A stretch of 64,000 nt of DNA from Hyphomicrobiales bacterium (GCA_900466875.1 UBNQ01000035.1:62001-126000); one strand, 5' to 3'; counted from the first letter of the stretch, positions 34,957-44,120 are shown. Notes: a model not told the origin generated them from the sequence alone. A program made the numbers and translations.

Positions 34957-35892
34957 ATGAGTTGGAACCCCGCAATCGAACCAGGCTGTCCCGACGAGGT
35001 CGGTATCGACTCGATCGAGACGCTTATCGTTCCTCGCGCCCGTGATCTCGGCGGCTTCGAAGTCCGGCGCGCCCTGCCGGCGCCGAAGCGGCAGATGGTT
35101 GGGCCGTTTATCTTTTTCGACCAGGCCGGCCCAGCCGAGTTGCTGACCGGCCAGGGTATCGATGTCCGCCCCCACCCGCATATAGGTCTGGGTACCGTCA
35201 CCTATCTCTACCGTGGTGACTTTCATCATCGCGATAGTACTGGGGCCGACCAGATCATTCGGCCCGGCGCGTTGAACTGGATGGTCGCGGGAAGAGGCGT
35301 TTCCCACTCGGAGCGGACCTCTGCCGCCGCTCGGACCGGCCCGAACAGCCTGTTTGGCATCCAGACCTGGCTTGCCTTGCCGGAACGCGACGAGGACATG
35401 GCGCCGGTGTTCGAGCACCATGGTAAAGAGACCTTGCCGGTCATAGAGGATGAAGGTGTATCGGTGCGGCTCATTCTCGGAAATGCCTACGGCGAGAATG
35501 CTCCGGCAACCATGTTTTCGGAAACCTTTTATGCCGATGTCACGCTCGAGGCAGGTGCACGCCTGCCGATGCCGGACAATCACGAGGACCGAGGCATCTA
35601 TATCGTCGAAGGCTCGATCTCGATCGCGGGACAGGCATTCGAGGCACAGCAGATGATGGTATTCCGCCCCGGCGATCGGATCACGGTCGCCGCTGGTGAA
35701 CGGGGCGCGCGATTGATGATCCTGGGAGGGGCCACGCTTTCCGGCCCACGCTATATCTGGTGGAACTTCGTCGCCTCCTCAAGGGACCGCATCGAAGAAG
35801 CCAAAGCCGAGTGGCGGGCGCAGAAATGGGGAGAGGGGCGGTTTGACCTGCCGATCGATGATCGTGACGAGCATATACCGTTACCGGACTAA
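34957..35892 (+). CDS. Pirin-family protein
   Basis: A 311-residue bicupin. The N-terminal pirin domain has VGPFIFFDQAGPAEL, RPHPHIGLGTVTYLY (metal-binding histidines) and LNWMVAGRGVSHSER. The C-terminal domain has FYADVTLEAGARLPM and GIYIVEGSISIAG. Bacterial pirins may act as quercetin dioxygenases or as redox-sensitive modulators of other enzymes. GGAGAGG precedes the ATG. Pirin genes are commonly found next to LysR genes of the type seen here. Convergent with the FAD oxidoreductase that ends at 36070. Confidence 0.92.
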   Translation: MSWNPAIEPGCPDEVGIDSIETLIVPRARDLGGFEVRRALPAPKRQMVGPFIFFDQAGPAELLTGQGIDVRPHPHIGLGTVTYLYRGDFHHRDSTGADQIIRPGALNWMVAGRGVSHSERTSAAARTGPNSLFGIQTWLALPERDEDMAPVFEHHGKETLPVIEDEGVSVRLILGNAYGENAPATMFSETFYADVTLEAGARLPMPDNHEDRGIYIVEGSISIAGQAFEAQQMMVFRPGDRITVAAGERGARLMILGGATLSGPRYIWWNFVASSRDRIEEAKAEWRAQKWGEGRFDLPIDDRDEHIPLPD

Positions 35893-36069
35893 CAGTGTCG
35901 GCGATCTCGATGGGAATTTTTTCCTTCAGCGGGCCAGGATATTTTGCAGGGAGCGCAGACCAAGGACTTGATGATGCCCTGCAGGCTTATTGATGTCTGA
36001 ACCGGTGGCGGGGTGAACCTGCTCGATATGACGAACAAGTCGGATCGCTGCTCTGCAACTATTGAGGGC

Positions 36070-37185
36070 CTATGTCGGTTGCGAGAACCGCCTGATACTG
36101 AACTCGTCTAACGGCATCTCAGTGCCGCCGGTTGCAATCATTTCTGCCATGACGTCACCGACGCCCGGGCCGAGCTGGAAACCGTGCCCGCAGAAGCCGA
36201 AAGCGTGGTACAGGCCTACGGTCGTGGGGGATGGCCCCATGACGGGCAGGCCATCGGCGACATAGCCTTCGCAGCCCGACCAGGTGCGGATCACCGAGAC
36301 GTTTGCAAGCGCCGGCAGCAAGGGCAGGAGCGCCCTGAGCTGACCCGGAAGACGGGCGGGATCGGCCTTCGCATGGCCGCTGTCCAGCGAGACATCGGTA
36401 CGTTCAGCACCGCCGCCGAAAACGATATTGCCGCGTTCGACCTGGCGAAGGTAACCGCCGCCGTGATCATGCCCCCAGACGCCGACGACCGGCAAGATTT
36501 GATGGGGAAGTGGTTCGGTAACGCCCATCTGTGGGCCTTTGGCGACGATCGGTGCCGTTTCGGAAAACTGTGCGGCAATCCCGGCCCCCCAGGCGCCGGC
36601 CGTGTTCAGCAGTATCGGCGCCGAACAGAGACCCTTCGAGGACCTCACTTCGAAGCCGAAGGATGTTTTCGTTATGCTGTCGATAACGGCCTCCTCGACG
36701 ATTTCCGCGCCCAGCCGGCGGGCGGCATCGGCGAAAGCCGGCGCGATGAGACGAGGATTGCCGCTTCCGTCTTCCGGGGAGAAGGAGGCGCCGATTGCGG
36801 TTGGGCCGAGACCCGGAAAACGGGCCTGAACCTCTTTCGGCGTGAGTTCTTCCAGTTCCAGTCCCCAGGGCCGTGCAGCCTCGGAGAAACTCCGCATTTC
36901 GTTCAGCCCTTTCTCCGTGAATATCAGGCGCAGATGGCCGGTGGTGCGAAACTCGACATCACGCCCGAGCAGTTTTTCCGCCTCTCTCCAAAGTGCCAGA
37001 GATCTATGGGCGAGAGGGAGCTGCGGCAGGTATCTGCCGCTTCGACGGATGTTGCCGAACGACGCCACGGTCGCACCGCTGCCGACGCGGTTTCGCTCGA
37101 TGAGTGTCACACGCAGTCCGCGGCGTGCCAGGAAATAGGTCGATGCGGCGCCCATAAGGCCACCACCGACAACAATCACATCCAT
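36070..37185 (-). CDS. DAO-family FAD oxidoreductase, HcnC/LhpB-like beta subunit candidate
   Basis: A 371-residue flavoprotein opening with the FAD-binding motif VIVVGGGLMGAASTYFLARRG and ending with WSGCEGYVADGLPVMG and CGHGFQLGPGVGDVMAE, typical of the D-amino acid oxidase/sarcosine oxidase-beta/HcnC group. It would oxidise a secondary or primary amine or imino acid. GAGGAAG precedes ATG 37185. It is divergent from hyuA. The HcnA-like ferredoxin and HcnB-like flavoprotein that usually accompany this subunit lie at 41474-43149 after hyuAB, so a split three-subunit dehydrogenase is proposed. Two tandem LysR-type boxes lie in the shared promoter region. Confidence 0.88.
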   Translation of the reverse strand: MDVIVVGGGLMGAASTYFLARRGLRVTLIERNRVGSGATVASFGNIRRSGRYLPQLPLAHRSLALWREAEKLLGRDVEFRTTGHLRLIFTEKGLNEMRSFSEAARPWGLELEELTPKEVQARFPGLGPTAIGASFSPEDGSGNPRLIAPAFADAARRLGAEIVEEAVIDSITKTSFGFEVRSSKGLCSAPILLNTAGAWGAGIAAQFSETAPIVAKGPQMGVTEPLPHQILPVVGVWGHDHGGGYLRQVERGNIVFGGGAERTDVSLDSGHAKADPARLPGQLRALLPLLPALANVSVIRTWSGCEGYVADGLPVMGPSPTTVGLYHAFGFCGHGFQLGPGVGDVMAEMIATGGTEMPLDEFSIRRFSQPT

Positions 37186-37266
37186 CCGGCTTCCTCGCCA
37201 TTCCCAAAATCGCATCAAGGGTGCCGATCCTCAAAGGGTAAGTCAAAGTCGAGCTTTGGGCAGTCT

Positions 37267-37283
37267 CATAAGTCGGACCTATG
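37267..37283. promoter_or_regulatory. LysR-type box 1 in the divergent DAO/hyuA promoter
   Basis: CATAAGTC-G-GACCTATG is a near-perfect inverted repeat (7 of 8 arm positions) that fits T-N11-A. It is centred 35 bp from box 2, about three helical turns, the spacing of paired LysR recognition and activation sites. Confidence 0.55.
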
Positions 37284-37301
37284 GGTTGGCGCATTCCAAG
37301 G

Positions 37302-37318
37302 CATAAGCTCAGCTTATG
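37302..37318. promoter_or_regulatory. LysR-type box 2 in the divergent DAO/hyuA promoter
   Basis: CATAAGCT-C-AGCTTATG is a perfect 8-bp inverted repeat around one base, again fitting T-N11-A. It shares CATAAG/CYTATG arms with box 1. The LysR encoded at 43171-44064 is the most likely binder. Confidence 0.6.
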
Positions 37319-37397
37319 GGATGTGGTTCTTTCCGTCTTGGACCTCTCCGTTTCCGTCGTGCCAGCTTTGCACAATCAGACGGAAAGGGAACCCAAT

Positions 37398-39482
37398 ATG
37401 GACAATGCGGCTGCGCCCGACAAAAGCCATCTCAAGGAACAGGACTGGAAGGTCGGCGTCGATATCGGCGGAACCTTCATCGATTTCTGCGCGCTCGAAA
37501 CACGGTCGGGCAGGGTCGCGTCCCTAAAGGTTCTGACGACGCCGGATGATCCGGGCGCGGAACTGATGACAGGGCTTTCGCTGCTTGCCGAGCGCGAAGG
37601 GCTTGATCCGGCCGCGATCAGCCGTTTCGTGCATGGCACGACGGTCGGTATCAACACCGTTATCCAGAGGCGCGGCGTATCGCTGGCGCTGATGACCAAT
37701 GCCGGCTTCGAGGACGTGATCGAACTGGCGCGGCTGAGAATGCCGGATGTCTATTCGCTCTTCTGTTCGCGCCCTGACCAGCTCATTTCCCGGGACATGG
37801 TGTTCGGCATTCCGGCGCGATTGAGAGCCGATGGCAGCGAAGCGCTGGCGCCGGACATGAAGGTGGTTGCTGAGGCGGTTACCACCGCCAAGGCAAAGGG
37901 TGCAGCGGGCATCATCATCTCCTTCCTACATTCCTGGCGCAACGACGCCCAGGAGGCGGCGGTGAAGGAACAGATCGCGAAATTGGCGCCCGAGCTCTTT
38001 GTTTTCACATCTTCGGAAGTCTGGCCGGTCATCCGCGAATACGAGCGGACGACTACCGCCATTCTCAATGGTTACGTCCATCCGCGCGTTTCGGGTTACC
38101 TGACCGCATTGGAGGAGAAGCTTGCTTCTCGCGGTGTCACGGCTCCGGCGCTGCTGACCAAATCGAATGGCGGAGTGATGAATGCGGCGGAGGGCAAGCG
38201 CTCCTGTGTGCAGATGCTGCTGTCCGGCACGGCGTCCGGCGTCATCGGCGCGGCGTGGCTTGCCCGTCGCGCCGGCGAAAAGCATATCCTTACTCTTGAT
38301 ATCGGCGGGACCTCGGCCGACTTCGCGCTGATTATCGACGGTGAGCCGCAATTCGGCACGGGCGAACTGATTGGCGAGTTTCCGCTGTATATCCCGTCGG
38401 TTTCGGTCAGCTCGATCGGTATCGGCGGCGGTTCGGTTGCGAGCGTCGATGCGCAGGGCGTGCTGCGTGTCGGGCCGGAATCGGCCGGATCGACGCCAGG
38501 ACCAGCGTGCTACGGACGCGGCGGCATGCAGGCGACCGTGACCGACGCGATGGCTGTTTGCGGTTGGCTCGGCCACAGCCAGATGGCGTATGGCCAGTTG
38601 CAGATCGATGTCGGCTTGGCGCGGGCGGCGGTATCGAGGCTTGCCGACCAGATCGGTCGCACCGCCGAGCAAGCAGCGCAGGCCATTCTCGATATCGCTA
38701 TTTCCGAGATGTTCGTGGAAGTGGAGAAGCTTGCTTCGCGAGCCGCTGTCGATCTTCGGGAGTTCACCCTGATGCCGTTCGGTGGGGGCGGGCCGATGCT
38801 CGGGGCGTTCCTCGCGCGCGAGTTCAAGATGGCGAAGGTCATCGGACCGCCACGTCCGGGCGTGGTTTCGGCGCTGGGTGGTCTGGTGGCCGATCTTCGC
38901 GGCGATTTCATCCGCACAGTTTTCACCCATCTTTCCACCGATGCGACACCGCTGTTGCGCAAGTCGCTGGATTCTCTGTCCACCGAGGGGCTAGCATGGC
39001 TCTCGAAGCAGGGACATGACGGTCCGGCGACACTGCAGGTTTCCGCCGATATGCGTTATGTCGGCCAGAGTTTCGAGATCGAGGTTCCGGTCCAGGCGGC
39101 CTGGATCGCCAAAGGGGAACTCGGCCCGATCGAGGAAGCCTTCCACGCCATGCATGCGAAACTCTACGATTTCGACGATCCGGACGGCGAGATCGAGATC
39201 GTTAACCTGCGGCTTTCGGCGATCGGCGCAGGTCCGGCTCTCGAGTTTCCGGTCGAGACCGAAGACAGGAGCATCGGTGTCGAACCCGAGCGTGAGATAC
39301 CCGTCTTCACCGGCAGGGAATTCGAATGGATCGGCCTATACCGGCGAGATCTCCTGCGTCCCGGCGGCCGCTTCTCAGGGCCGGCGGTCGTCGCGCAGGA
39401 GGATACAACCTTTGCCATTCCGGCTGGCGCCACAGTCGATGTCGACCGCCACCTGAACCTGCATCTGACCTTTTCGGAGTAA
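37398..39482 (+). CDS. hyuA: Hydantoinase/oxoprolinase subunit A (HyuA family)
   Basis: A 694-residue ATPase-fold protein. The N-terminal actin-like phosphate motif is VGVDIGGTFIDF (about residues 20-31), followed by FVHGTTVGINTVIQRRG, NGYVHPRVSGYL, LTLDIGGTSADFAL (about 300) and MPFGGGGPMLGAFLA. It matches HyuA/5-oxoprolinase-type subunits that hydrolyse cyclic amides such as N-methylhydantoin or 5-oxoproline with ATP. AAGGGA precedes ATG 37398; the extension to 37281 covers the operator region. It is followed 6 bp later by hyuB and by the Fe-S and flavoprotein subunits, so all four form one operon. Confidence 0.93.
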   Translation: MDNAAAPDKSHLKEQDWKVGVDIGGTFIDFCALETRSGRVASLKVLTTPDDPGAELMTGLSLLAEREGLDPAAISRFVHGTTVGINTVIQRRGVSLALMTNAGFEDVIELARLRMPDVYSLFCSRPDQLISRDMVFGIPARLRADGSEALAPDMKVVAEAVTTAKAKGAAGIIISFLHSWRNDAQEAAVKEQIAKLAPELFVFTSSEVWPVIREYERTTTAILNGYVHPRVSGYLTALEEKLASRGVTAPALLTKSNGGVMNAAEGKRSCVQMLLSGTASGVIGAAWLARRAGEKHILTLDIGGTSADFALIIDGEPQFGTGELIGEFPLYIPSVSVSSIGIGGGSVASVDAQGVLRVGPESAGSTPGPACYGRGGMQATVTDAMAVCGWLGHSQMAYGQLQIDVGLARAAVSRLADQIGRTAEQAAQAILDIAISEMFVEVEKLASRAAVDLREFTLMPFGGGGPMLGAFLAREFKMAKVIGPPRPGVVSALGGLVADLRGDFIRTVFTHLSTDATPLLRKSLDSLSTEGLAWLSKQGHDGPATLQVSADMRYVGQSFEIEVPVQAAWIAKGELGPIEEAFHAMHAKLYDFDDPDGEIEIVNLRLSAIGAGPALEFPVETEDRSIGVEPEREIPVFTGREFEWIGLYRRDLLRPGGRFSGPAVVAQEDTTFAIPAGATVDVDRHLNLHLTFSE

Positions 39483-39488
39483 CAGTCC

Positions 39489-41477
39489 ATGTTCGATCCT
39501 TTGTATCTTCAGGTCTTTGCCAATCATACCCGCGCGGCTGCCGAAAACATGGCCTATACGCTGCAGCGGACGGCTCATTCCGCCTTCGTCAAGGAGACGG
39601 AGGATTTCACGGTGATGCTGATCAACCGGAACGGGGATACGTTCGGCGTGCCGATGGGGCTCGGCGCCACATGGTATCCGGGGCTCACCTATACGCGGGC
39701 GATCGACATGGTCGCCGACTACAAGCCCGGCGATGTCGCCTTTACCAACGATCCCTATTCCTGCTTCGTCGCAACCCACGCGCCCGACACGCATCTCTGG
39801 AAACCGGTTTTCTACGAGGGCGAAATCATCGCCTGGACCGGGGGGCATATCCACAATACTGACATGGGCGGGGCTGTGCCGGCGTCGCTCTCGCGCGCGC
39901 TCACAGAAATCCATCAGGAAGGTATCCGTTTTCCGCCGATGAAGCTGGTCAATGAAGGTGTGTTCGACGAGGACATTCTGAAAATCATGACCACCAATGT
40001 GCGCAAGCCGGATCTCAATATCGGAGACATCAAGGCACTGGTGGGTGCGCTCAATACCGGCGAGCGCAAGATCCTCGCCATGGTCGAGAAATTCGGCAAG
40101 GAGGCGTTTCTTGAAGGTGCTGAAGTGCTGCTCGATCATGCCGAGGCACAGGCGCGGGATATTTTGCGCGCCATGCCGGACGGCACTTACGTGTTCGTCG
40201 ATTATGCGGACGAGGATTCCGTCGAAGCCAACCCATGCCGCCTGAAGCTAACGCTGACGATCAGGGGTGACGAGGCGATACTGGATTTCACCGGCTCAGA
40301 TCCGCAGCTTGGCTCCTCGCTCAACGTTCCGTCGGGTGGTGATCCGCGGCACACGATGCTGCTCGTCGGCGTTTATTATGTGCTCTACACGATCAACCCG
40401 AAGATCCTCCTGAATACCGGCCTGACCCGTCCGTTCACCTGCATCGCGCCGCAGGGCAGCGTGTTGAACCCGATCTCGCCGGCTGCTGTCGGCATGCGAT
40501 CGCTCACCTGCGCCCGCCTGCGCTCGGTGATCTTCGGCGCCTTCTGCCAGGCCGTGCCCGAAAGGCTTCCGGCGGCACCTGCCGGCAACAATTGCATCGT
40601 CAACGTGATGACCACGGATGAACGGACGGGACGTACCGTCATCGCGGCCGTCAATCCGGTTGTCGGCGGCGGCGGTGGCATGCCGCATCGCGACGGCACC
40701 AACGGCTCGGGCGCTGACGCGGCTTACCTCAAAAACACGCCGATCGAGATCACCGAGACCGAAGTGCCGATCGAGTTCGTCAAGTACGGACTGGCGAAAG
40801 ACAGTGGCGGCGCTGGGCGTTGGCGCGGCGGGCTGGCAACAGAGATGGCTTTCCGGGTTTTCAGCCCGGGCAGCCGCATCACCGCGCGAAACCGCGACCG
40901 CAGCTTCTTCCGTCCGTGGGGCCTGCTCGGCGGTAAGGCTGCAGGCCTGTCCGACATGGTCCTGAACCCCGGCCGGGATGATTTTCGCCGGCTCGGTAAT
41001 ATCGACACAGCCATCCTGCAGCCCGGCGACGTGCTGGAAATCCGCTCGGCAGGTGGCGGCGGGCGTGGCAATCCGCTGGAGCGCGAAGTCTGGCGTGTGG
41101 TGCGTGACGTCGAGCGGGGATATGTTTCTTCGGAGGCCGCCGAACGCCACTATGGTGTTGTCATTCGTGATGGTGTCGCGGACGAGACGGCGACCGAGAG
41201 CTTGAGGGCGTCTTGTTCTGTCCATGCCGGTCATTTCCACTATGGCCCCGAGCGTGACGGCTACGAGGCACAATGGACGCCGGCCGCCTATGATCTCCTG
41301 ACCGACATTCTTGCCGGATTGCCCATCCATTGGCGCTTCTTCACCAAGACGGAAATCTTCCGCCGGATGAAGGGCCGCGTCGGGCCGGAAGGGGTGTCCG
41401 CTGCCTTGGCAGATGTGCGGGCGCGCTTCAAGGAAATGCCCGAGCCGGTTATCGAGGCCAGGGAGGCCGCTGAATGA
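39489..41477 (+). CDS. hyuB: Hydantoinase/oxoprolinase subunit B (HyuB family)
   Basis: A 662-residue protein with HyuB signatures: FANHTRAAAENMAYTLQRTA at the start, PGDVAFTNDPYS, GGHIHNTDMGG and, near the C-terminus, RSAGGGGRGNPLER. Together with HyuA it forms the catalytic complex that opens lactam or hydantoin rings. The last 100 residues extend beyond the usual core and may form a separate small domain. It overlaps the following ferredoxin-like gene by 4 bp (ATGA), which indicates tight co-translation. Confidence 0.93.
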   Translation: MFDPLYLQVFANHTRAAAENMAYTLQRTAHSAFVKETEDFTVMLINRNGDTFGVPMGLGATWYPGLTYTRAIDMVADYKPGDVAFTNDPYSCFVATHAPDTHLWKPVFYEGEIIAWTGGHIHNTDMGGAVPASLSRALTEIHQEGIRFPPMKLVNEGVFDEDILKIMTTNVRKPDLNIGDIKALVGALNTGERKILAMVEKFGKEAFLEGAEVLLDHAEAQARDILRAMPDGTYVFVDYADEDSVEANPCRLKLTLTIRGDEAILDFTGSDPQLGSSLNVPSGGDPRHTMLLVGVYYVLYTINPKILLNTGLTRPFTCIAPQGSVLNPISPAAVGMRSLTCARLRSVIFGAFCQAVPERLPAAPAGNNCIVNVMTTDERTGRTVIAAVNPVVGGGGGMPHRDGTNGSGADAAYLKNTPIEITETEVPIEFVKYGLAKDSGGAGRWRGGLATEMAFRVFSPGSRITARNRDRSFFRPWGLLGGKAAGLSDMVLNPGRDDFRRLGNIDTAILQPGDVLEIRSAGGGGRGNPLEREVWRVVRDVERGYVSSEAAERHYGVVIRDGVADETATESLRASCSVHAGHFHYGPERDGYEAQWTPAAYDLLTDILAGLPIHWRFFTKTEIFRRMKGRVGPEGVSAALADVRARFKEMPEPVIEAREAAE

Positions 41478-41788
41478 AACCGCACCCGCGAACCGGGCGA
41501 ATTGTCCGTCTGTCGGAAACGGCCAGACCGCGGGTGCATTTTCATCTCGACGGCTCGCCTTGTGAGGCTCTTTTGGGGGACACGGTGCTCACCGCAATAT
41601 TGTCTTCTTCAGATCGCCTGCGGCAATCCGAATTCGGGCCGGAGAGGCGGGCCGGGTTCTGTCTGATGGGTGCCTGTCAGGACTGCTGGATCTGGCAGGT
41701 GGATGGAGGGCGTCTTCGTGCCTGTTCGACGCTTGTGACGGACGGCATGCGACTGCTGACCGAAGCACCGGCCGGGTGGCCACTATGA
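41474..41788 (+). CDS. Small (2Fe-2S) protein, HcnA/LhpE-like gamma subunit
   Basis: A 104-residue protein with a plant-ferredoxin-type cluster motif, GFCLMGACQDCW followed by RACST (C-x4-C-x2-C plus a downstream C). Size and motif match the gamma subunit of HcnABC, opine and hydroxyproline dehydrogenases, which passes electrons between flavins. It overlaps hyuB by 4 bp and the next flavoprotein by 4 bp. It is expected to bind the 41785-43149 protein and the DAO-family subunit at 36070. The assignment is firm at family level. Confidence 0.88.
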   Translation: MKPHPRTGRIVRLSETARPRVHFHLDGSPCEALLGDTVLTAILSSSDRLRQSEFGPERRAGFCLMGACQDCWIWQVDGGRLRACSTLVTDGMRLLTEAPAGWPL

Positions 41789-43149
41789 CGTCGGGTGCGG
41801 AGAAGGTCGTTATCGTCGGCGCGGGGCCGGCCGGCATTCGCGCCGCTGAGATGCTGGTTTCGGCGGGTGTAAAGCCCGTCGTCATCGACGAGGGAATGAA
41901 GGCGGGTGGGCAGATCTATCGCCGGCCACCGGATGGATTTACGCGGTCGCCGCGCGAGCTCTACGGAACCGAAGCCGACAAGGCCGTGGCGCTGCATATG
42001 CTATTCGACCGGATGGTCGCTGACGGACTGGTCGATTATTACCCCCAGAGTTCCGTTCTGGCGTGTGCAAACCCGAGCCTCTATGCGTTGACGCCGTCCG
42101 GACGGAGAGAATTTGGCTATGACCGGCTGATCCTGGCGACGGGCGCCACCGATCGTCTTGCACCCGTTCCGGGCTGGCAGTCACCCGGTGTCTACAGTCT
42201 CGGCGCAACCCAGATCGCGCTCAAGGCACAGGGTGTCGCACTCGGGCAGCGGATTGTTCTTGCCGGATCGGGGCCGCTCCTCACGCTTGTCGCAACCCAG
42301 TTGCTGAAGGCCGGGGCGGAGATTGCCGCAGTTCTCGACACTTCGTCATTCTGGACGCAGATGGCGGGGCTGCCCGGCATGCTGGCGCGGCCGGGGCTTG
42401 TTCTGCGCGGACTTCTGATGCGCGCGAAATTGGGCCGGCTTTATCATCCGGGCGTAAAAAATATGGGGATCGATGCCGACGAGCGTGGTCCTGTAAGCAT
42501 TCGCTGGCAGGACGCCCATGGCGCGATGCGCGCCAGTGAGTGTGACATGGTCGGGATCGGATGGCATTTACGGGCCGAGACGCAGCTCGCGAGCCTTGCC
42601 GGCTGCCAGTTCGACTACGATACCGGTTGGGCGCAATGGCTTCCACGTACCGACCGCATGGGACGCGCCGCGGAAGGAGTTTATCTCGCTGGCGATGGCC
42701 TGCGGATACTCGGGGCCGATGGGGCGGAAGTCGCCGGTCGCATCGCGGCGAATGCTTGTCTGTCCGATATGGGCTTGGCAGCGCCGGACAGTTCTGCGGA
42801 TCTGCGCCGGCTCGCGCGGTATGAGCGCTTTGCGCGCGGCATGGCACGGGCCTTTCCGTGGCCTGCTGACATGGTTCGCAAGACGCCCGATGATACGGTG
42901 GTTTGTCGCTGTGAGGGCATCACTGCCGGGCAATTGCGCGACGGTGTCGATTTCGGTGGGGGCGAGGCCAATCGGGTGAAGTCGCTCGTGCGGGTCGGCA
43001 TGGGGCGTTGTCAGGGGCGTTATTGCCAATTGGCCGGTGCGGAGCTGATTGCCGCAAAGGCCGGAATTTCCGTTTTTGACGCAGGGCGATTGCGTGAACA
43101 GGCGCCGGTGCGGCCTGCTCCCATCGGAGCATGGGTGCGTGACGCATGA
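41785..43149 (+). CDS. FAD/NAD(P) oxidoreductase with BFD-like (2Fe-2S) domain, HcnB/LhpF-like alpha subunit
   Basis: A 454-residue protein. The N-terminal dinucleotide motif is VVIVGAGPAGIRAAEML, followed by GGQIYRRPP, which is diagnostic of HcnB/opine oxidase subunit A. A second NAD-type fold lies near residue 150 (IVLAGSGPLLTLVA). The C-terminal BFD-like cluster has VCRCEGITAGQLRDGV and GMGRCQGRYC. These subunits oxidise imino or amino acids together with a DAO-type subunit. GTG 41776 is a possible earlier start, but ATG 41785 overlaps the upstream stop (ATGA). It is the last gene of the hyu operon; LysR follows convergently. Confidence 0.9.
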   Translation: MTSGAEKVVIVGAGPAGIRAAEMLVSAGVKPVVIDEGMKAGGQIYRRPPDGFTRSPRELYGTEADKAVALHMLFDRMVADGLVDYYPQSSVLACANPSLYALTPSGRREFGYDRLILATGATDRLAPVPGWQSPGVYSLGATQIALKAQGVALGQRIVLAGSGPLLTLVATQLLKAGAEIAAVLDTSSFWTQMAGLPGMLARPGLVLRGLLMRAKLGRLYHPGVKNMGIDADERGPVSIRWQDAHGAMRASECDMVGIGWHLRAETQLASLAGCQFDYDTGWAQWLPRTDRMGRAAEGVYLAGDGLRILGADGAEVAGRIAANACLSDMGLAAPDSSADLRRLARYERFARGMARAFPWPADMVRKTPDDTVVCRCEGITAGQLRDGVDFGGGEANRVKSLVRVGMGRCQGRYCQLAGAELIAAKAGISVFDAGRLREQAPVRPAPIGAWVRDA

Positions 43150-43170
43150 TCGAGGCAAGCGACCGAAGTT

Positions 43171-44064
43171 CTAGGCCTTGGCCAATACAGAGGCACAGGC
43201 ATCTCGAATATCATCGAGCATGGCCAGGTGGCTTCCCGTCAACGGCCGGTCGCGGCTGGTGAGCAGTGCGATCGGGACCATTGTCTTGTGAGACAGCGGT
43301 TTGCGGACAAGGCCGGGAAACTGATCCCATGGAAGCAGACCATCGACCACGGCAACACCATAACCATCACGAACGAACGGCAAGGCGGTTAGCGAGATGT
43401 CGATTTCGATCGCTGGATTGAACATCTGTTTTTCGGCCGCAGCGGCACTTAACAGCATACGGCCGGGATATGTGCCGGCCCTATACGAGATCAGTGTTTC
43501 TTCCTGCAGGTCAGCGAAATTGACATGGTCGCGTTCCGCCAGCCGATGCCCCTCGGGCAGGATGCAGATCAATTCGGTATGGCCGAGCGTTTCGATTTCG
43601 AGACCCGGTCTCGGCGTGTTGTTCATCACAAGCCCGAGTGCGGCATCACCGTTGCGGATCATGTCGACGACATTGACCAGCGGCGCAATGAGCGAACGGA
43701 TCACGATGTCAGGATGAGCCGCGCGGAAGGATGCGAGCGCCTTCGGCACGATCGACATGGCTGGCGGTGCGGACGCGGCAACGCGAATGATGCCGGTGCG
43801 TCCGAAGCGCATATCGGTCGTATGCCGCCTCAAGGCACCCAGTTCGGAGAAAATCCGCTCGCATTCAGGATAGAGCTCCTCCGCCTCTCGGGTAGGGACC
43901 AGTTTGCCGCGGACACGGTTGAACAGCTTGAAACCCAGCTGGTCTTCGGCATGCAGCAGGATTTGGCTCAGCGCCGGCTGCGATATGTTCAGCATCGCGG
44001 CGGCACCGGTCACAGTCCCGCAGCGCATCAGCATGCAGAAAACTTCCAGTTGGCGTGCCTGCAT
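43171..44064 (-). CDS. LysR-family regulator of the hyu/dehydrogenase operon (inferred)
   Basis: A 297-residue LysR protein. HTH residues 1-60 (MQARQLEVFCMLMRCGTVTGAAAMLNISQPALSQ) are followed by an effector domain (GIIRVAASAPPAMSIVPKAL, LICILPEGHRL). It is not close to the 31005/33911 pair. It is transcribed toward the operon end, with the DAO-type gene at 44121 downstream of its start on the same strand side. It is the only LysR in this region, so it probably binds the two boxes at 37267-37318. The link is inferred from position and box type. Confidence 0.88.
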   Translation of the reverse strand: MQARQLEVFCMLMRCGTVTGAAAMLNISQPALSQILLHAEDQLGFKLFNRVRGKLVPTREAEELYPECERIFSELGALRRHTTDMRFGRTGIIRVAASAPPAMSIVPKALASFRAAHPDIVIRSLIAPLVNVVDMIRNGDAALGLVMNNTPRPGLEIETLGHTELICILPEGHRLAERDHVNFADLQEETLISYRAGTYPGRMLLSAAAAEKQMFNPAIEIDISLTALPFVRDGYGVAVVDGLLPWDQFPGLVRKPLSHKTMVPIALLTSRDRPLTGSHLAMLDDIRDACASVLAKA

Positions 44065-44120
44065 TCGTTTCCCTGTCCCCTTTGGTTTTCGCTCTCAACC
44101 TATATCAAAAGGCCGATTGG

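Noticed and set aside
35893..36069. Terminator between pirin and the DAO gene
   Set aside because: These genes converge, but no convincing stem with a T-run was found in the 177-bp gap.
36184..37527. A 447-codon plus-strand frame antisense to the DAO gene
   Set aside because: It lies opposite a gene with clear FAD motifs and extends into hyuA in another frame; no family match and a composition typical of antisense GC3 artefacts.
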